A DNA stretch of 12,251 nucleotides from an uncultured beta proteobacterium (GCA_903910495.1 CAIVZW010000233.1:1-12251), one strand, 5' to 3'; shown: positions 1 to 7,155, counted from the stretch's first letter. Numbers and translations are program-made. Notes: generated from the sequence alone by a model not told the origin.

Positions 1-12
1 AGCGAGGCGCGG

Positions 13-41
13 ATTATACAGGGGTTTTTGCAAAAAAAACA
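13..41 (-). promoter_or_regulatory. Putative sigma-70 promoter facing left, out of the window
   Basis: Read on the minus strand, positions 18-13 spell a perfect TATAAT. It is preceded by a T/A-rich stretch that includes a run of eight T (39-32), but no good -35 hexamer is present; the best-placed one at 17 nt is TGTTTT. It would drive a gene left of position 1. In related betaproteobacteria ispE is commonly followed by tRNA-Gln and prs, so this could be their displaced promoter; that is inference only. Confidence 0.4.
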
Positions 42-145
42 GGTTAAGGCGACCATGCAAGCTTTATCGAAGCGACTTGAAACCAGGCGCTCGTGTCCGC
101 TATCTTCTCATTCAGCGGATGAGTGTGCTCGTTCCGACTTCGCGG

Positions 146-250
146 CTAAAGTTCTGTAACGCGAACATCGGGTAGCAGAACATAATTATTGACTCGCGTA
201 ATCGGCAACACCAAGAACTGGCCCGGGTTTCCCTGGGTCTCCTCGCCCAT
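146..250 (-). CDS. Possible 34-residue ORF overlapping the end of the cycloisomerase-like gene
   Basis: The ATG shares its A with the stop codon of the upstream enolase-superfamily gene (TAATG), an arrangement typical of translational coupling. The product starts MGEETQGNPG and ends VRVTEL; I recognise no domain, signal peptide or membrane segment. A GC-rich hairpin (CCCGGG 222-227 with CCTGGG 232-237, one G-T pair) lies just inside the ORF and could instead be a weak transcript end, although no T-run follows it. The ORF may be a degraded remnant of a longer gene or chance. Start and overlap are seen; coding status is doubtful. Confidence 0.2.
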   Translation of the reverse strand: MGEETQGNPGQFLVLPITRVNNYVLLPDVRVTEL

Positions 251-1398
251 TAACGTTGTTTCTTGTACCGGGTAATCACGTCTCGATTGATTTCAACGCC
301 CAAGCCGGGTCCGGTTGGAACTTGCACCATTCCATCGACCATGTTTATCGCGCCGAAAATCAGATCCTGCCTGAAAGGATGTAACGACTGGTCGTATTCG
401 AGCATCGGCTCGATCGGGTTAAGCGCCAGAGGAGCCGGAGGAATGGTGGCGATGAATTGCAACGATGCGGCAAGGCCGATTCCTGACCCCCAAACGTGAG
501 GGATCAATGAAAGATGCCAGGCCTGAGCCAGTGCAGATATCTTCCGGCATTCCGTAAAGCCGCCGGAAGAGCACAGGTCAGGCTGCAGAATATCGATGGC
601 GCGGGTCGATACCCAGTCGCGGAATCCGATCTTGGAGAATTCGTTTTCCCCGCAGGCCAGATAGATGTTGGTGAGATTCTTGAGTTCCTTGTAGCCTTCC
701 CTGTCTTCGGGAGAAATGGGTTCCTCAAACCAATGGATGTTCGCCGGCTCGATGGCTTTAAGAATTCTTCTCGCTGCACCGACGTTATACGCATGATTGG
801 CATCGATCATCAGCTTCGGGCCATTCCCGATCGCTTTGCGCACCGCAAAGATGTAGTCAATATCCTCTTCGACGCCGAAGCCCACCTTCATCTTCATCGC
901 CTTGAAGCCCTTGGCTAAATGACTTTGTGCTTCTTCGATTGCCGCTGCCGGATATTGCTTGCCTTTGACACGATAAAACCCTGTCGCGTAGGGTTGAATT
1001 TCCGTTCTGTAGGCGCCGCCCAACAATTTGCATACGGGTTTGTTAAGCGCTCGGCCTAGGCAATCCCAAATCGCGATATCCACCGCGCTGATGGCATTGA
1101 TCACCGCACCCTTCTGACCAAAGGGGCGAGTAAGGTTGTACATCCGCTCCCAGAGCACATCAACGTCAAAGGGATCACAACCAAGCACGATCGGTTTTAA
1201 GGCAGACTGTACAATGGCTTCGGCAATCTCCGGCGGTTGCAGTCCGTGGCACAGGGATTCTCCCCATCCTATGACGCCGTCGTCAGTGATCAATTCGACG
1301 ATCATGGTGCTTCTGCTGGTTGCCCATCCCATGGAAAAGGCGAACGGTTCATCCAGTGGTACTGACAAGACATGAGTCTTTATGTCAATGATCTTCAT
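250..1398 (-). CDS. Mandelate racemase-subgroup enolase superfamily enzyme, D-galactarolactone cycloisomerase-like
   Basis: This 382-residue protein is a full-length member of the mandelate racemase subgroup. An N-terminal capping domain (about 1-125) is followed by the barrel. The expected catalytic set is present: the KMK motif (K169, K171), metal ligands D199 (MIDANH), E225 (WFEEP) and E251 (CGE), and the dyad D269/H301 (PHVWGSG). From memory it resembles Agrobacterium Gci closely, including FGVEED, DILQPDLC, a C-terminal NPIEPMLEYD and GPGLGVEINRD. Gci opens D-galactarolactone to 5-keto-4-deoxy-glucarate in oxidative uronate degradation. Another sugar-acid lactonase or dehydratase role is possible. 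The start is supported by GGGAAGG just upstream. GC is near 50 percent in sampled lines, lower than its neighbours, which suggests acquisition. It follows the alcohol dehydrogenase gene after a 140-bp gap in which I find no convincing promoter or terminator. Confidence 0.85.
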   Translation of the reverse strand: MKIIDIKTHVLSVPLDEPFAFSMGWATSRSTMIVELITDDGVIGWGESLCHGLQPPEIAEAIVQSALKPIVLGCDPFDVDVLWERMYNLTRPFGQKGAVINAISAVDIAIWDCLGRALNKPVCKLLGGAYRTEIQPYATGFYRVKGKQYPAAAIEEAQSHLAKGFKAMKMKVGFGVEEDIDYIFAVRKAIGNGPKLMIDANHAYNVGAARRILKAIEPANIHWFEEPISPEDREGYKELKNLTNIYLACGENEFSKIGFRDWVSTRAIDILQPDLCSSGGFTECRKISALAQAWHLSLIPHVWGSGIGLAASLQFIATIPPAPLALNPIEPMLEYDQSLHPFRQDLIFGAINMVDGMVQVPTGPGLGVEINRDVITRYKKQR

Positions 1399-1538
1399 GG
1401 GCCTTCCCTTACGTAGTGTGTATGAACAAACGAGAAGTTAATCTGTGATCGGTCGTCAAGTACCGAGTTCAACAACTTAAGCCGCTGTTTGGCTCACATT
1501 TCATCGGATGCGCAATTCCGTCTGCATGAGGCATTTCA

Positions 1539-2729
1539 TTACAGCCGTGCCTCCAGAATCAAAGCCATTTGCGCACGGTTCAGTTCTGCGGGACTGTTCT
1601 TGCCGTTTGTTTTGTCCAGTATTTTCGGGAAATCGGCTTGGGTAATGTCGAAATCCCGGAGCCGCGGGATGCGGGTGAGTTCAATCCATTCCTGCAGGGT
1701 CTGAATCAGCAGATCACAATCGTTTCTGAGCGAAACGGATGATCGGCCCGAGAGCAGGGCGCCTGCCCGGGCGTATTTTTCCAGCGCAAGACGATTCTTT
1801 TCCGCGTCTTCAAACAAGGCTTCAAGGGTGATTCGCGTGCATTCGCCGATCAGCGTTCCGCAGACTGCGCCGTGCGGCATGCGGCTATAGCCGCCGATCG
1901 GGCCGGCGAAGCCATGCACCAGACCCAGTCCGGCATTGGCCAGGGTGATACCCGACAACAGGGCAGCGTAGGCCATGTGGCTGCGCGCTTCAATATCGGT
2001 TGCCCCGCGGGCGAAGGCCGGCAGGAATCCGGCTGAAACGTGTTCGAGGCCGCTCATCGCCAGCGCATCGGTGATTGGCGAAGCCTTGGTCGAGACAAAG
2101 GACTCCAGCAACTGGGTCAGCGCATCCAGACCGCAGGCGGCAGTCAATCCAGGCGGGCAGGAGAGCATCAGTTCCGGATCGACCAGGGCAATATCCGGAA
2201 CGAAGCGGTCGTGGCGGAGCGAACTCTTGAATCCGTGCGACCCAACCTCGCTCAGCACCGCATTCTTGGTCGCTTCCGAACCGGTGCCGGAAGAGGTGGG
2301 CACAGCCATGAAGGGGATCTTATTGCCGTCATGCTTTTTTGTTTCCATGCCTTCCAGATAGGTGCGTACGGAGCCCTCGTGCGGCAGCATGGCCGAAATG
2401 GCTTTGCCGGCATCGATGGCGCTGCCGCCGCCGATGGCGATGACCCAGTTAAGTCTTTCGTCGCGATAGCGATCGACGGTCTGGTCGACAAAGGCCGGTG
2501 AAGGCTCGCCCGCAACCGAGACCTCGAAAAATTGGACGTCTGCTTGGGCCAGGGCCTGCGTCAGCTTGTCGTAGTGTGCGGACTGCCGGAAGGAAGCCGA
2601 ACCGGTGACCAGCAAAACCCGGCAAGCCTTTTGCCGGATCAATTGCGGGAGTCGGGAAAGTTTTCCGGCGCCGAAATGAATCTCGGGCATTTTGGCCAAC
2701 ACGAAGTCGGAAATGGTTTTGTTGCTCAT
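1539..2729 (-). CDS. Iron-type (group III) alcohol dehydrogenase, variant metal site
   Basis: This 396-residue NAD(P)-dependent Fe-ADH family protein has the nucleotide-binding GGGSAID..K (100-109), PTSSGTGSEAT (144-154), and a C-terminal helical domain with VHG (H272) and MPHG (H286). Compared with E. coli FucO, the metal ligands align as D202, Q206 (His in FucO), H272 and H286, and the extra His four residues after H272 is G276. Metal binding may therefore differ, although I recall a subfamily that carries DALTQ. The substrate is unknown; an alcohol/aldehyde step linked to the adjacent sugar-acid gene is only a guess. I chose the ATG at 2729 (MSNKTISDF) because GGAAAG precedes it and it aligns with the family; an in-frame start at 2846 would overlap ispE. 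The gene begins 34 nt after the ispE stop, so cotranscription is likely. Confidence 0.85.
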   Translation of the reverse strand: MSNKTISDFVLAKMPEIHFGAGKLSRLPQLIRQKACRVLLVTGSASFRQSAHYDKLTQALAQADVQFFEVSVAGEPSPAFVDQTVDRYRDERLNWVIAIGGGSAIDAGKAISAMLPHEGSVRTYLEGMETKKHDGNKIPFMAVPTSSGTGSEATKNAVLSEVGSHGFKSSLRHDRFVPDIALVDPELMLSCPPGLTAACGLDALTQLLESFVSTKASPITDALAMSGLEHVSAGFLPAFARGATDIEARSHMAYAALLSGITLANAGLGLVHGFAGPIGGYSRMPHGAVCGTLIGECTRITLEALFEDAEKNRLALEKYARAGALLSGRSSVSLRNDCDLLIQTLQEWIELTRIPRLRDFDITQADFPKILDKTNGKNSPAELNRAQMALILEARL

Positions 2730-2763
2730 GTGTTCGCTTTCCAAAGGGGTGTTCTGTCCATCT

Positions 2764-3621
2764 TTAATTCGCCAGATCAAGCAAAGGGTGGCCGTCAAGT
2801 CCGGCGGCGACCCGGCCGCGCATTCCGGTAGGCAGCTTGGCGACAACGTCGGCGGCGCTTTCCTGCTGCGCGAACCCGGAAAAAACGCAGGCGCCGGATC
2901 CCGTCATGCGCGCTTCGCCAAAAGCAGCCAGCCAGCGCAGGTATTCGGCAACGACCGGGAAGCGGGAAACCGCGACCGTTTGCAGATCGTTCATGCCCGT
3001 TCCCGGCTTCCAGTCGGACGCCTGCATCGGCGCGCTATCGCGCTTGAGTTCCGGCGCTGCGAAGATGGCGGCGGTCGGTATCTGCACCGGCGGTTCCAGC
3101 ACGACATACCAGAGCGGTGGCAGGGCGACCGGCTGCAAGGCTTCACCAACGCCTTCGGCAAAGGCATTGCGCCCGAAGATGAACACCGGCACGTCAGCGC
3201 CCAGCCTCAGGCCGATTTCCTGCAGGCGCCGGCGCGGCAAGCCAAGCTGCCAGAGATGGTTGAGCGCCAGCAACACGGTGGCCGCATCGGAACTGCCGCC
3301 GCCCAGGCCGCCACCCATCGGCAGGCGCTTTTCGAGACTGATTTCGACGCCCTTCCGGCAACCGGTTTCGGCCTGCAACAGCCGCGCGGCGCGTACCGTC
3401 AGGTCGCTTTCGGGCGGCACTCCGGGCAGTGGGCTGCGCAGCGTGATTGCGCCGTCGTCGCGCGGCGCAAAACACAGGCTGTCGCTGTAATCGATAAAGC
3501 GGAACAGGGTTTGCAGCAGATGATAAGCGTCTGCTCGCCGCCCGACGACGTGCAGAAAAAGGTTGAGCTTGGCCGGTGCCGGATAGACGCTTTGCCAGTT
3601 CCACAGCGATGCTTTGGTCAC
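2764..3621 (-). CDS. ispE: 4-diphosphocytidyl-2-C-methyl-D-erythritol kinase
   Basis: This 285-residue GHMP kinase phosphorylates the 2-hydroxyl of CDP-ME in the cytoplasmic MEP pathway to IPP and DMAPP. All family signatures are visible: PAPAKLNL with K18, the glycine-rich ATP loop PMGGGLGGGSSDAAT (101-115), GADVP with the catalytic D143, and the C-terminal MTGSGACVF (239-247). Length matches the family. The start codon is GTG, and its GTGA overlaps the lolB stop by 4 nt, implying coupled translation; lolB-ispE is a conserved order in beta- and gammaproteobacteria. The usual downstream neighbours (tRNA-Gln, prs) are replaced here by an alcohol dehydrogenase gene. Confidence 0.97.
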   Translation of the reverse strand: MTKASLWNWQSVYPAPAKLNLFLHVVGRRADAYHLLQTLFRFIDYSDSLCFAPRDDGAITLRSPLPGVPPESDLTVRAARLLQAETGCRKGVEISLEKRLPMGGGLGGGSSDAATVLLALNHLWQLGLPRRRLQEIGLRLGADVPVFIFGRNAFAEGVGEALQPVALPPLWYVVLEPPVQIPTAAIFAAPELKRDSAPMQASDWKPGTGMNDLQTVAVSRFPVVAEYLRWLAAFGEARMTGSGACVFSGFAQQESAADVVAKLPTGMRGRVAAGLDGHPLLDLAN

Positions 3622-4202
3622 GGCTTGTCCTCCTCAGGCGCCAGGCTGTTCCACTCATCGATGCGCAGTCGAAGTTCGAGCCCCCCCGAGCGTTCGGCAA
3701 AGATACGGCTGGGTGGTGCCTGCGCATCATCACTGTCGTAAGCGTAATCGATTGTCCAGTCCTCATGCTGCAAGCGCAAGGGGCGGGCATAAGCATCCAG
3801 TTGGGCTAGCCCGGCCGCCATGCCGCGCCCACGCACCCAGTCCGTGAGCCTGGCCAGAGGCAGCGGATAACCGAGCACCTGGCGGGTCAGGGTTTCGGCA
3901 TCAGCCGCCGAATGCACCTTGCCGTCACTCGTCGTCAGCCGCGCACCGCGGTCACTGGTGGTAATTTCAGCCATGCCCTGGCCAAACGGCGACGAGAGCA
4001 ACAGCTCGTTTTGTGCACCGCTATGGCGCCAACTCAAACGCCCGGAGTAGTTCTTGTCCTCATGGCGCAGCGAAAACCGTCCTTCAAGCGAGAACGCGGT
4101 CAGCGCCTCGCGCGGCGGCGGTGTGTCCGGCGTTGAGCGCAACGAGGCACAGCCTGCGAGAAAGAAAACGCCCAGAACTCCAGCGACGCGGCAAACCCAC
4201 AT
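3618..4202 (-). CDS. lolB: Outer-membrane lipoprotein receptor LolB
   Basis: This 194-residue lipoprotein accepts lipoproteins from periplasmic LolA and inserts them into the outer membrane. A short hydrophobic signal (residues 1-17) ends in a lipobox LAGC with C18 as the acylated residue. The +2 residue is Ala, not Asp, consistent with outer-membrane sorting. The mature part has the LolB features FSLEGRFSLR, SGRLSWRH and the hydrophobic loop LLLSSPFGQG. I start at the ATG at 4202 because the signal peptide begins there and AGGGG lies 4 nt upstream; the open frame reaches further upstream, but that part is repeat sequence (encoding RKRPEGSTLGVPG). The end overlaps the ispE GTG start. Its leader abuts a repeat element. 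Confidence 0.95.
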   Translation of the reverse strand: MWVCRVAGVLGVFFLAGCASLRSTPDTPPPREALTAFSLEGRFSLRHEDKNYSGRLSWRHSGAQNELLLSSPFGQGMAEITTSDRGARLTTSDGKVHSAADAETLTRQVLGYPLPLARLTDWVRGRGMAAGLAQLDAYARPLRLQHEDWTIDYAYDSDDAQAPPSRIFAERSGGLELRLRIDEWNSLAPEEDKP

Positions 4203-4210
4203 GAAGCCCC

Positions 4211-4374
4211 TAGGGAAACGCTGAATTATTCCAAATCCGTCATTCCGGCGAAAGCCGGAATCTGACCGTAGGGAATGCAGAGCCAGAAGAATCAACGAAC
4301 TGGACCCCGGCACCCCAAGGGTACTTCCTTCGGGGCGCTTTCGCCGGGGTGACGAATAAATCAGCCTTTCCCTA
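4211..4374. repeat. MITE-like dispersed repeat, copy A, with terminal inverted repeats
   Basis: The element starts TAGGGAAACGCTGA and ends with the inverted counterpart; the 21-nt ends (4211-4231 and 4354-4374) match at 19 positions. Inside are a simple palindrome ATTCCGG...CCGGAAT (4242-4261) and an expanded arm (4307-4347) carrying GCCCCGAAGG on the minus strand. That 41-nt arm is identical, in reverse complement, to 10634-10674. A TA dinucleotide sits at each end, compatible with TA target duplication. There is no transposase. It fills the spacer between the TPR gene stop and the lolB ribosome site, so its hairpins would be in the shared mRNA. Confidence 0.8.
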
Positions 4375-4390
4375 GACTTCTGCATTCGTT

Positions 4391-6142
4391 TCAGGGCGCG
4401 AACTTCTTGACCGCATCGGCCAGGGCCTCGTTGTCCGGATACTTCTTCTGTGCCTCAAGCAAGGCACGCCGCGCATCGTCCTGGCGCCCGAGCACCCACA
4501 GCACTTCGCCCAGGTGCGCCGCAATCTCAGGATCGTCGCGCAGGGTGTAAGCCTGCTCAAGGTGCGTCAAGGCGCCGGACAGATCGCCCTGGCGGAACAG
4601 CACCCAGCCCATGCTGTCAAGGATGAAACTGTCCTTCGGCGCCAGCTTGAGGGCCTTTTCTATCAGCTCTCGCGCTTCAGGCAGGCGCAGGTTGCGATCA
4701 GCATACGAATAGCCCAGGGCATTGTAGGCTTGTGCGCTTTCCGGGCGTAATTCAATGAGCTTGCGCAAGCGGCTTTCCAGAACATCCATGCGGCCGAGTT
4801 TTTCAGCCAGCAGCGCCGTTTCATAAAGCAGTTCGGGCTGCTCGGGCTGAATGGCCAGCAAAGCCTCCAGTAAATCGAGCGCCGCCTGCGCCTGTCTGGC
4901 ATCACGCAACAGGCCGGCTTCAGCGATGGCGAACTGGATACGCTCTTCCGGGGTTCTTGTCCTGGCTGAGCTCAACTGCTTGCGTGCGGCATCCAGTTTG
5001 TCCTGCTCGACCAGAATGCGTGCGCTGCGCAGTCGTGCCTGGAAATAGTTTTCGCCGACGCCAACCTGCGCGTAAAAGCTCAGCGCCTCTTCGTTGCGTT
5101 TGTCCTCTTCGGCGATTTGTCCCAGATAGTAGTAGGCAAAGCTTTTGTCCGCTGACGGGAGCGTCACAAAATGCTTGAACTGCGCTTCGGCCAGCGCCCG
5201 GTTGTTCTGCTGCAAGGCCAGGATGGCTACCGGATAGACAATATCCGGGTTATTCGGAAAAGCTTTTAGCAGTTGATCGAAATGGCTTCTGGCTTCGGCA
5301 TAGCGCTTCTCGCCAACCAGCGCCCGGGCCAGATTCAACTGGGCGTCACGCGCCTGCGGATTGCGCTCGACAAAACCCTGCAGGAAAGCGATGGCTTCAG
5401 CGGGCGAAACACGGATCATCAACTGCATCTGCAGCAGGGCGGCCTGCTCCCAATCCGGACGCAACTCGAGTGCCCGACGCACTTCGGCCAGCGCCCGTTC
5501 GCTCACCCCCGCCGATCCGGCCGCCATGGCCACGGCATAGTGCGCCTCGGCAATGCCGAAGAAGGACAGGCAGACCTTGTCAATCAGACGGAAAACGGCC
5601 ATGCGATCCGAACTGCGCGCCAGCATGCGGTTAAGCCCGAGGAGGTTTTCCCCAAGCGCTTCCTTGTCGGCTTCGAGCATGCGCAGCAGGCTGGGCGCGA
5701 GTTCATCGAGCTGATTGGACAGGATCATCACGCTGGCCATCATCTGCTGCGCTTTTTTCGATGCCGGATCGACTTCAATCCACAAGCGCGCCGCTTCGAG
5801 TGCCAGATCATAACGCCGCGCGTAGCCGGCCACTTCGACCGTCCGCTCAAGCACTTTCGGGTCACGGGTACGCAAGGCAAGATCGGAGTAGGCCTTGCTC
5901 GCCAGTTCGATATCGCCGCGTTTCAGGGCGATTTCGGCAAGCAGCACCTGATAGACCGCCTGCCCTGGCTGATCTGCGTAGCGCGCATCACCCGGCCTGG
6001 GTTCGGTGTTCGCCGGGCGCAGGATCTCGGGAACAGCCGGAGCGCGTTTCCTGACGGGTACGGCCGGGTCGGCGGCAAATGCTGACAGACCTGAGCCAAT
6101 AATCAGCGCGGTAAAACAGAGGGTGCGGCGAATGGATTTCAT
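4391..6142 (-). CDS. Secreted tetratricopeptide repeat protein
   Basis: This 583-residue protein has an N-terminal signal peptide (MKSIRR, hydrophobic core, cleavage near AFA-A at about 21-24) and is otherwise made of helical TPR units. Clear repeats lie around residues 55-125 and 470-580, for example AYNALGYSYADRN, DSMGWVLFRQGD and ALTHLEQAY. TPR arrays mediate protein-protein contacts; the protein probably acts in the periplasm or at the inner face of the outer membrane, but no partner is known to me. A TPR gene upstream of lolB-ispE is a conserved arrangement (Pseudomonas PA4667-PA4669 is the example I recall). I chose the ATG at 6142 because AAGGAA precedes it and the signal peptide begins there; the frame is open further upstream but reads into the mutM promoter region. 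Confidence 0.9.
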   Translation of the reverse strand: MKSIRRTLCFTALIIGSGLSAFAADPAVPVRKRAPAVPEILRPANTEPRPGDARYADQPGQAVYQVLLAEIALKRGDIELASKAYSDLALRTRDPKVLERTVEVAGYARRYDLALEAARLWIEVDPASKKAQQMMASVMILSNQLDELAPSLLRMLEADKEALGENLLGLNRMLARSSDRMAVFRLIDKVCLSFFGIAEAHYAVAMAAGSAGVSERALAEVRRALELRPDWEQAALLQMQLMIRVSPAEAIAFLQGFVERNPQARDAQLNLARALVGEKRYAEARSHFDQLLKAFPNNPDIVYPVAILALQQNNRALAEAQFKHFVTLPSADKSFAYYYLGQIAEEDKRNEEALSFYAQVGVGENYFQARLRSARILVEQDKLDAARKQLSSARTRTPEERIQFAIAEAGLLRDARQAQAALDLLEALLAIQPEQPELLYETALLAEKLGRMDVLESRLRKLIELRPESAQAYNALGYSYADRNLRLPEARELIEKALKLAPKDSFILDSMGWVLFRQGDLSGALTHLEQAYTLRDDPEIAAHLGEVLWVLGRQDDARRALLEAQKKYPDNEALADAVKKFAP

Positions 6143-6187
6143 GAATTCCTTGTTTTGCTCAATCAGATCACGGCTGATTAGAGTCGT

Positions 6188-6216
6188 TTGCGGCATAATG
6201 GTTTTATACATGTTAT
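6188..6216 (+). promoter_or_regulatory. Candidate sigma-70 promoter of mutM
   Basis: TTGCGG (6188-6193), a 17-nt spacer and TGTTAT (6211-6216) lie in the 95-bp divergent spacer between the TPR gene and mutM. Alternative -10 boxes (CATAAT at 6194, TATACA at 6205) exist. An inverted repeat AATCAG (6161-6166) / CTGATT (6174-6179) lies just upstream and might be an operator or chance. No strong ribosome site precedes mutM. I found no convincing promoter for the opposite direction. Confidence 0.35.
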
Positions 6217-6237
6217 GGTCTTTTATCGGTAGCAGCA

Positions 6238-7065
6238 ATGCCAGAACTCCCCGAAGTCGAAGTCAGCCGTCTGGGATTGTTGCCCCATCTGCCCGGGCAG
6301 CGCATCGTCGAGGCCATTTTCCGCGTGCCGAAACTGCGCCACGAGATCCCATCCGCACTGGTTTCGCGACTCAGCGGCCTGCGTGTCGAGGCCATTTCCC
6401 GGCGCGGCAAGTATCTTCTTTTCGATTGCGAAAGCGCCCGCGGAGGCGGCTGGCTGATTCTGCATCTCGGCATGTCCGGCAGCCTGCGCCTGGTTGCCCC
6501 CGGCACGCCGGCACAGAAACACGACCATGTTGATCTGGTCTTCGCCCGCACCACCTTGCGTTTCCGCGATCCGCGCCGCTTCGGCACATTGCTCTGGCAC
6601 GAAGGCGGCGATATCGAGCATCACCCTCTGATTGCCGTACTCGGCGTCGAACCGCTCGCCTCCGTGTTTGACGGCGATTGGCTGTACGCCGAAACACGCC
6701 GGCGCAGCGCAGCGATCAAATCCGTGCTGATGGACAGTCATCTGGTGGTCGGCATCGGCAACATCTATGCGGCGGAAAGCCTGTTCCAGGCCGGCATTTC
6801 GCCCTTGCGTGCGGCCAATCGCATCAGCCGCGAACGCTACCGCATTCTCGTGCCGGCCATCCGCGCGACGCTCGAAACCTCCATCGCGGCAGGCGGCAGC
6901 AGCATCCGCGACTACGTGCATAGCGATGGCGGCGCCGGTTGTTTCCAGCTTTCCTGTGCGGTTTATGATCGTGCCGGCGAACCCTGCCTGAGCTGTGGCA
7001 ATCCGCTGCGATCGGTTCGCCAGACCGGACGCAGCACTTTTTACTGCCCGCGCTGCCAGCGCTGA
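6238..7065 (+). CDS. mutM: Formamidopyrimidine-DNA glycosylase
   Basis: This 275-residue bifunctional glycosylase/AP lyase removes 8-oxoguanine and FapyG opposite cytosine. The invariant N-terminal PELPEVE supplies the catalytic P2 and E3. K58 (RRGKYLLF), the HLGMSGSLR strand, DPRRFG (111-116), and N175 in GIGNIYAAES are present. The C-terminal zinc finger is complete (C250, C253, C270, C273) with the conserved Arg in GRSTFYC (R265). Length matches the family. The start is fixed because processed MutM must begin with Pro after Met. It is transcribed away from the TPR-lolB-ispE block. The next gene starts 90 nt downstream behind its own promoter-like site. Confidence 0.98.
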   Translation: MPELPEVEVSRLGLLPHLPGQRIVEAIFRVPKLRHEIPSALVSRLSGLRVEAISRRGKYLLFDCESARGGGWLILHLGMSGSLRLVAPGTPAQKHDHVDLVFARTTLRFRDPRRFGTLLWHEGGDIEHHPLIAVLGVEPLASVFDGDWLYAETRRRSAAIKSVLMDSHLVVGIGNIYAAESLFQAGISPLRAANRISRERYRILVPAIRATLETSIAAGGSSIRDYVHSDGGAGCFQLSCAVYDRAGEPCLSCGNPLRSVRQTGRSTFYCPRCQR

Positions 7066-7097
7066 ACAAAGCACTTTAATATAATTGATCCATGTAA

Positions 7098-7125
7098 TTG
7101 ATTGAGCAAGCCTTTGTGGTAAAGT
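7098..7125 (+). promoter_or_regulatory. Candidate extended -10 promoter of the dynamin-like gene
   Basis: TTGATT (7098-7103), a 16-nt spacer and TAAAGT (7120-7125) preceded by TGG (extended -10) lie in a 90-bp AT-rich spacer that contrasts with the GC-rich genes on both sides. A TTGAGC (7102) with TAAAAA (7125) is an alternative. I see no terminator for mutM in the spacer, so read-through is also possible. Confidence 0.4.
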
Positions 7126-7155
7126 AAAAAAATAATCGCTCCCTTGGAACTGGTC

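Noticed and set aside
54..158. A 34-codon plus-strand ORF near the left edge
   Set aside because: No ribosome site, no recognisable content, and low-information sequence; likely chance.
1399..1538. Possible promoter for the cycloisomerase-like gene (a TTGACG on the minus strand)
   Set aside because: No acceptable -10 box at the right spacing; the call would be guesswork.
2730..2846. An N-terminal extension of the alcohol dehydrogenase
   Set aside because: It would overlap the ispE 3' end in another frame; MSNKTISDF at 2729 has a ribosome site and fits the family start.
2692..3741. A 349-codon plus-strand open frame across ispE
   Set aside because: Antisense shadow of ispE; composition is Arg/Gln/Ala-rich with no domain.
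4211..4374. CRISPR array or attachment site reading of the palindromic repeat
   Set aside because: There are no regularly spaced identical repeats with unique spacers, no cas genes and no integrase; structure and a second copy fit a MITE-like element.
4203..4385. An N-terminal extension of LolB of about 61 residues
   Set aside because: The extension is translated repeat element (RKRPEGSTLGVPG), while the ATG at 4202 has a ribosome site and starts a proper lipoprotein signal.
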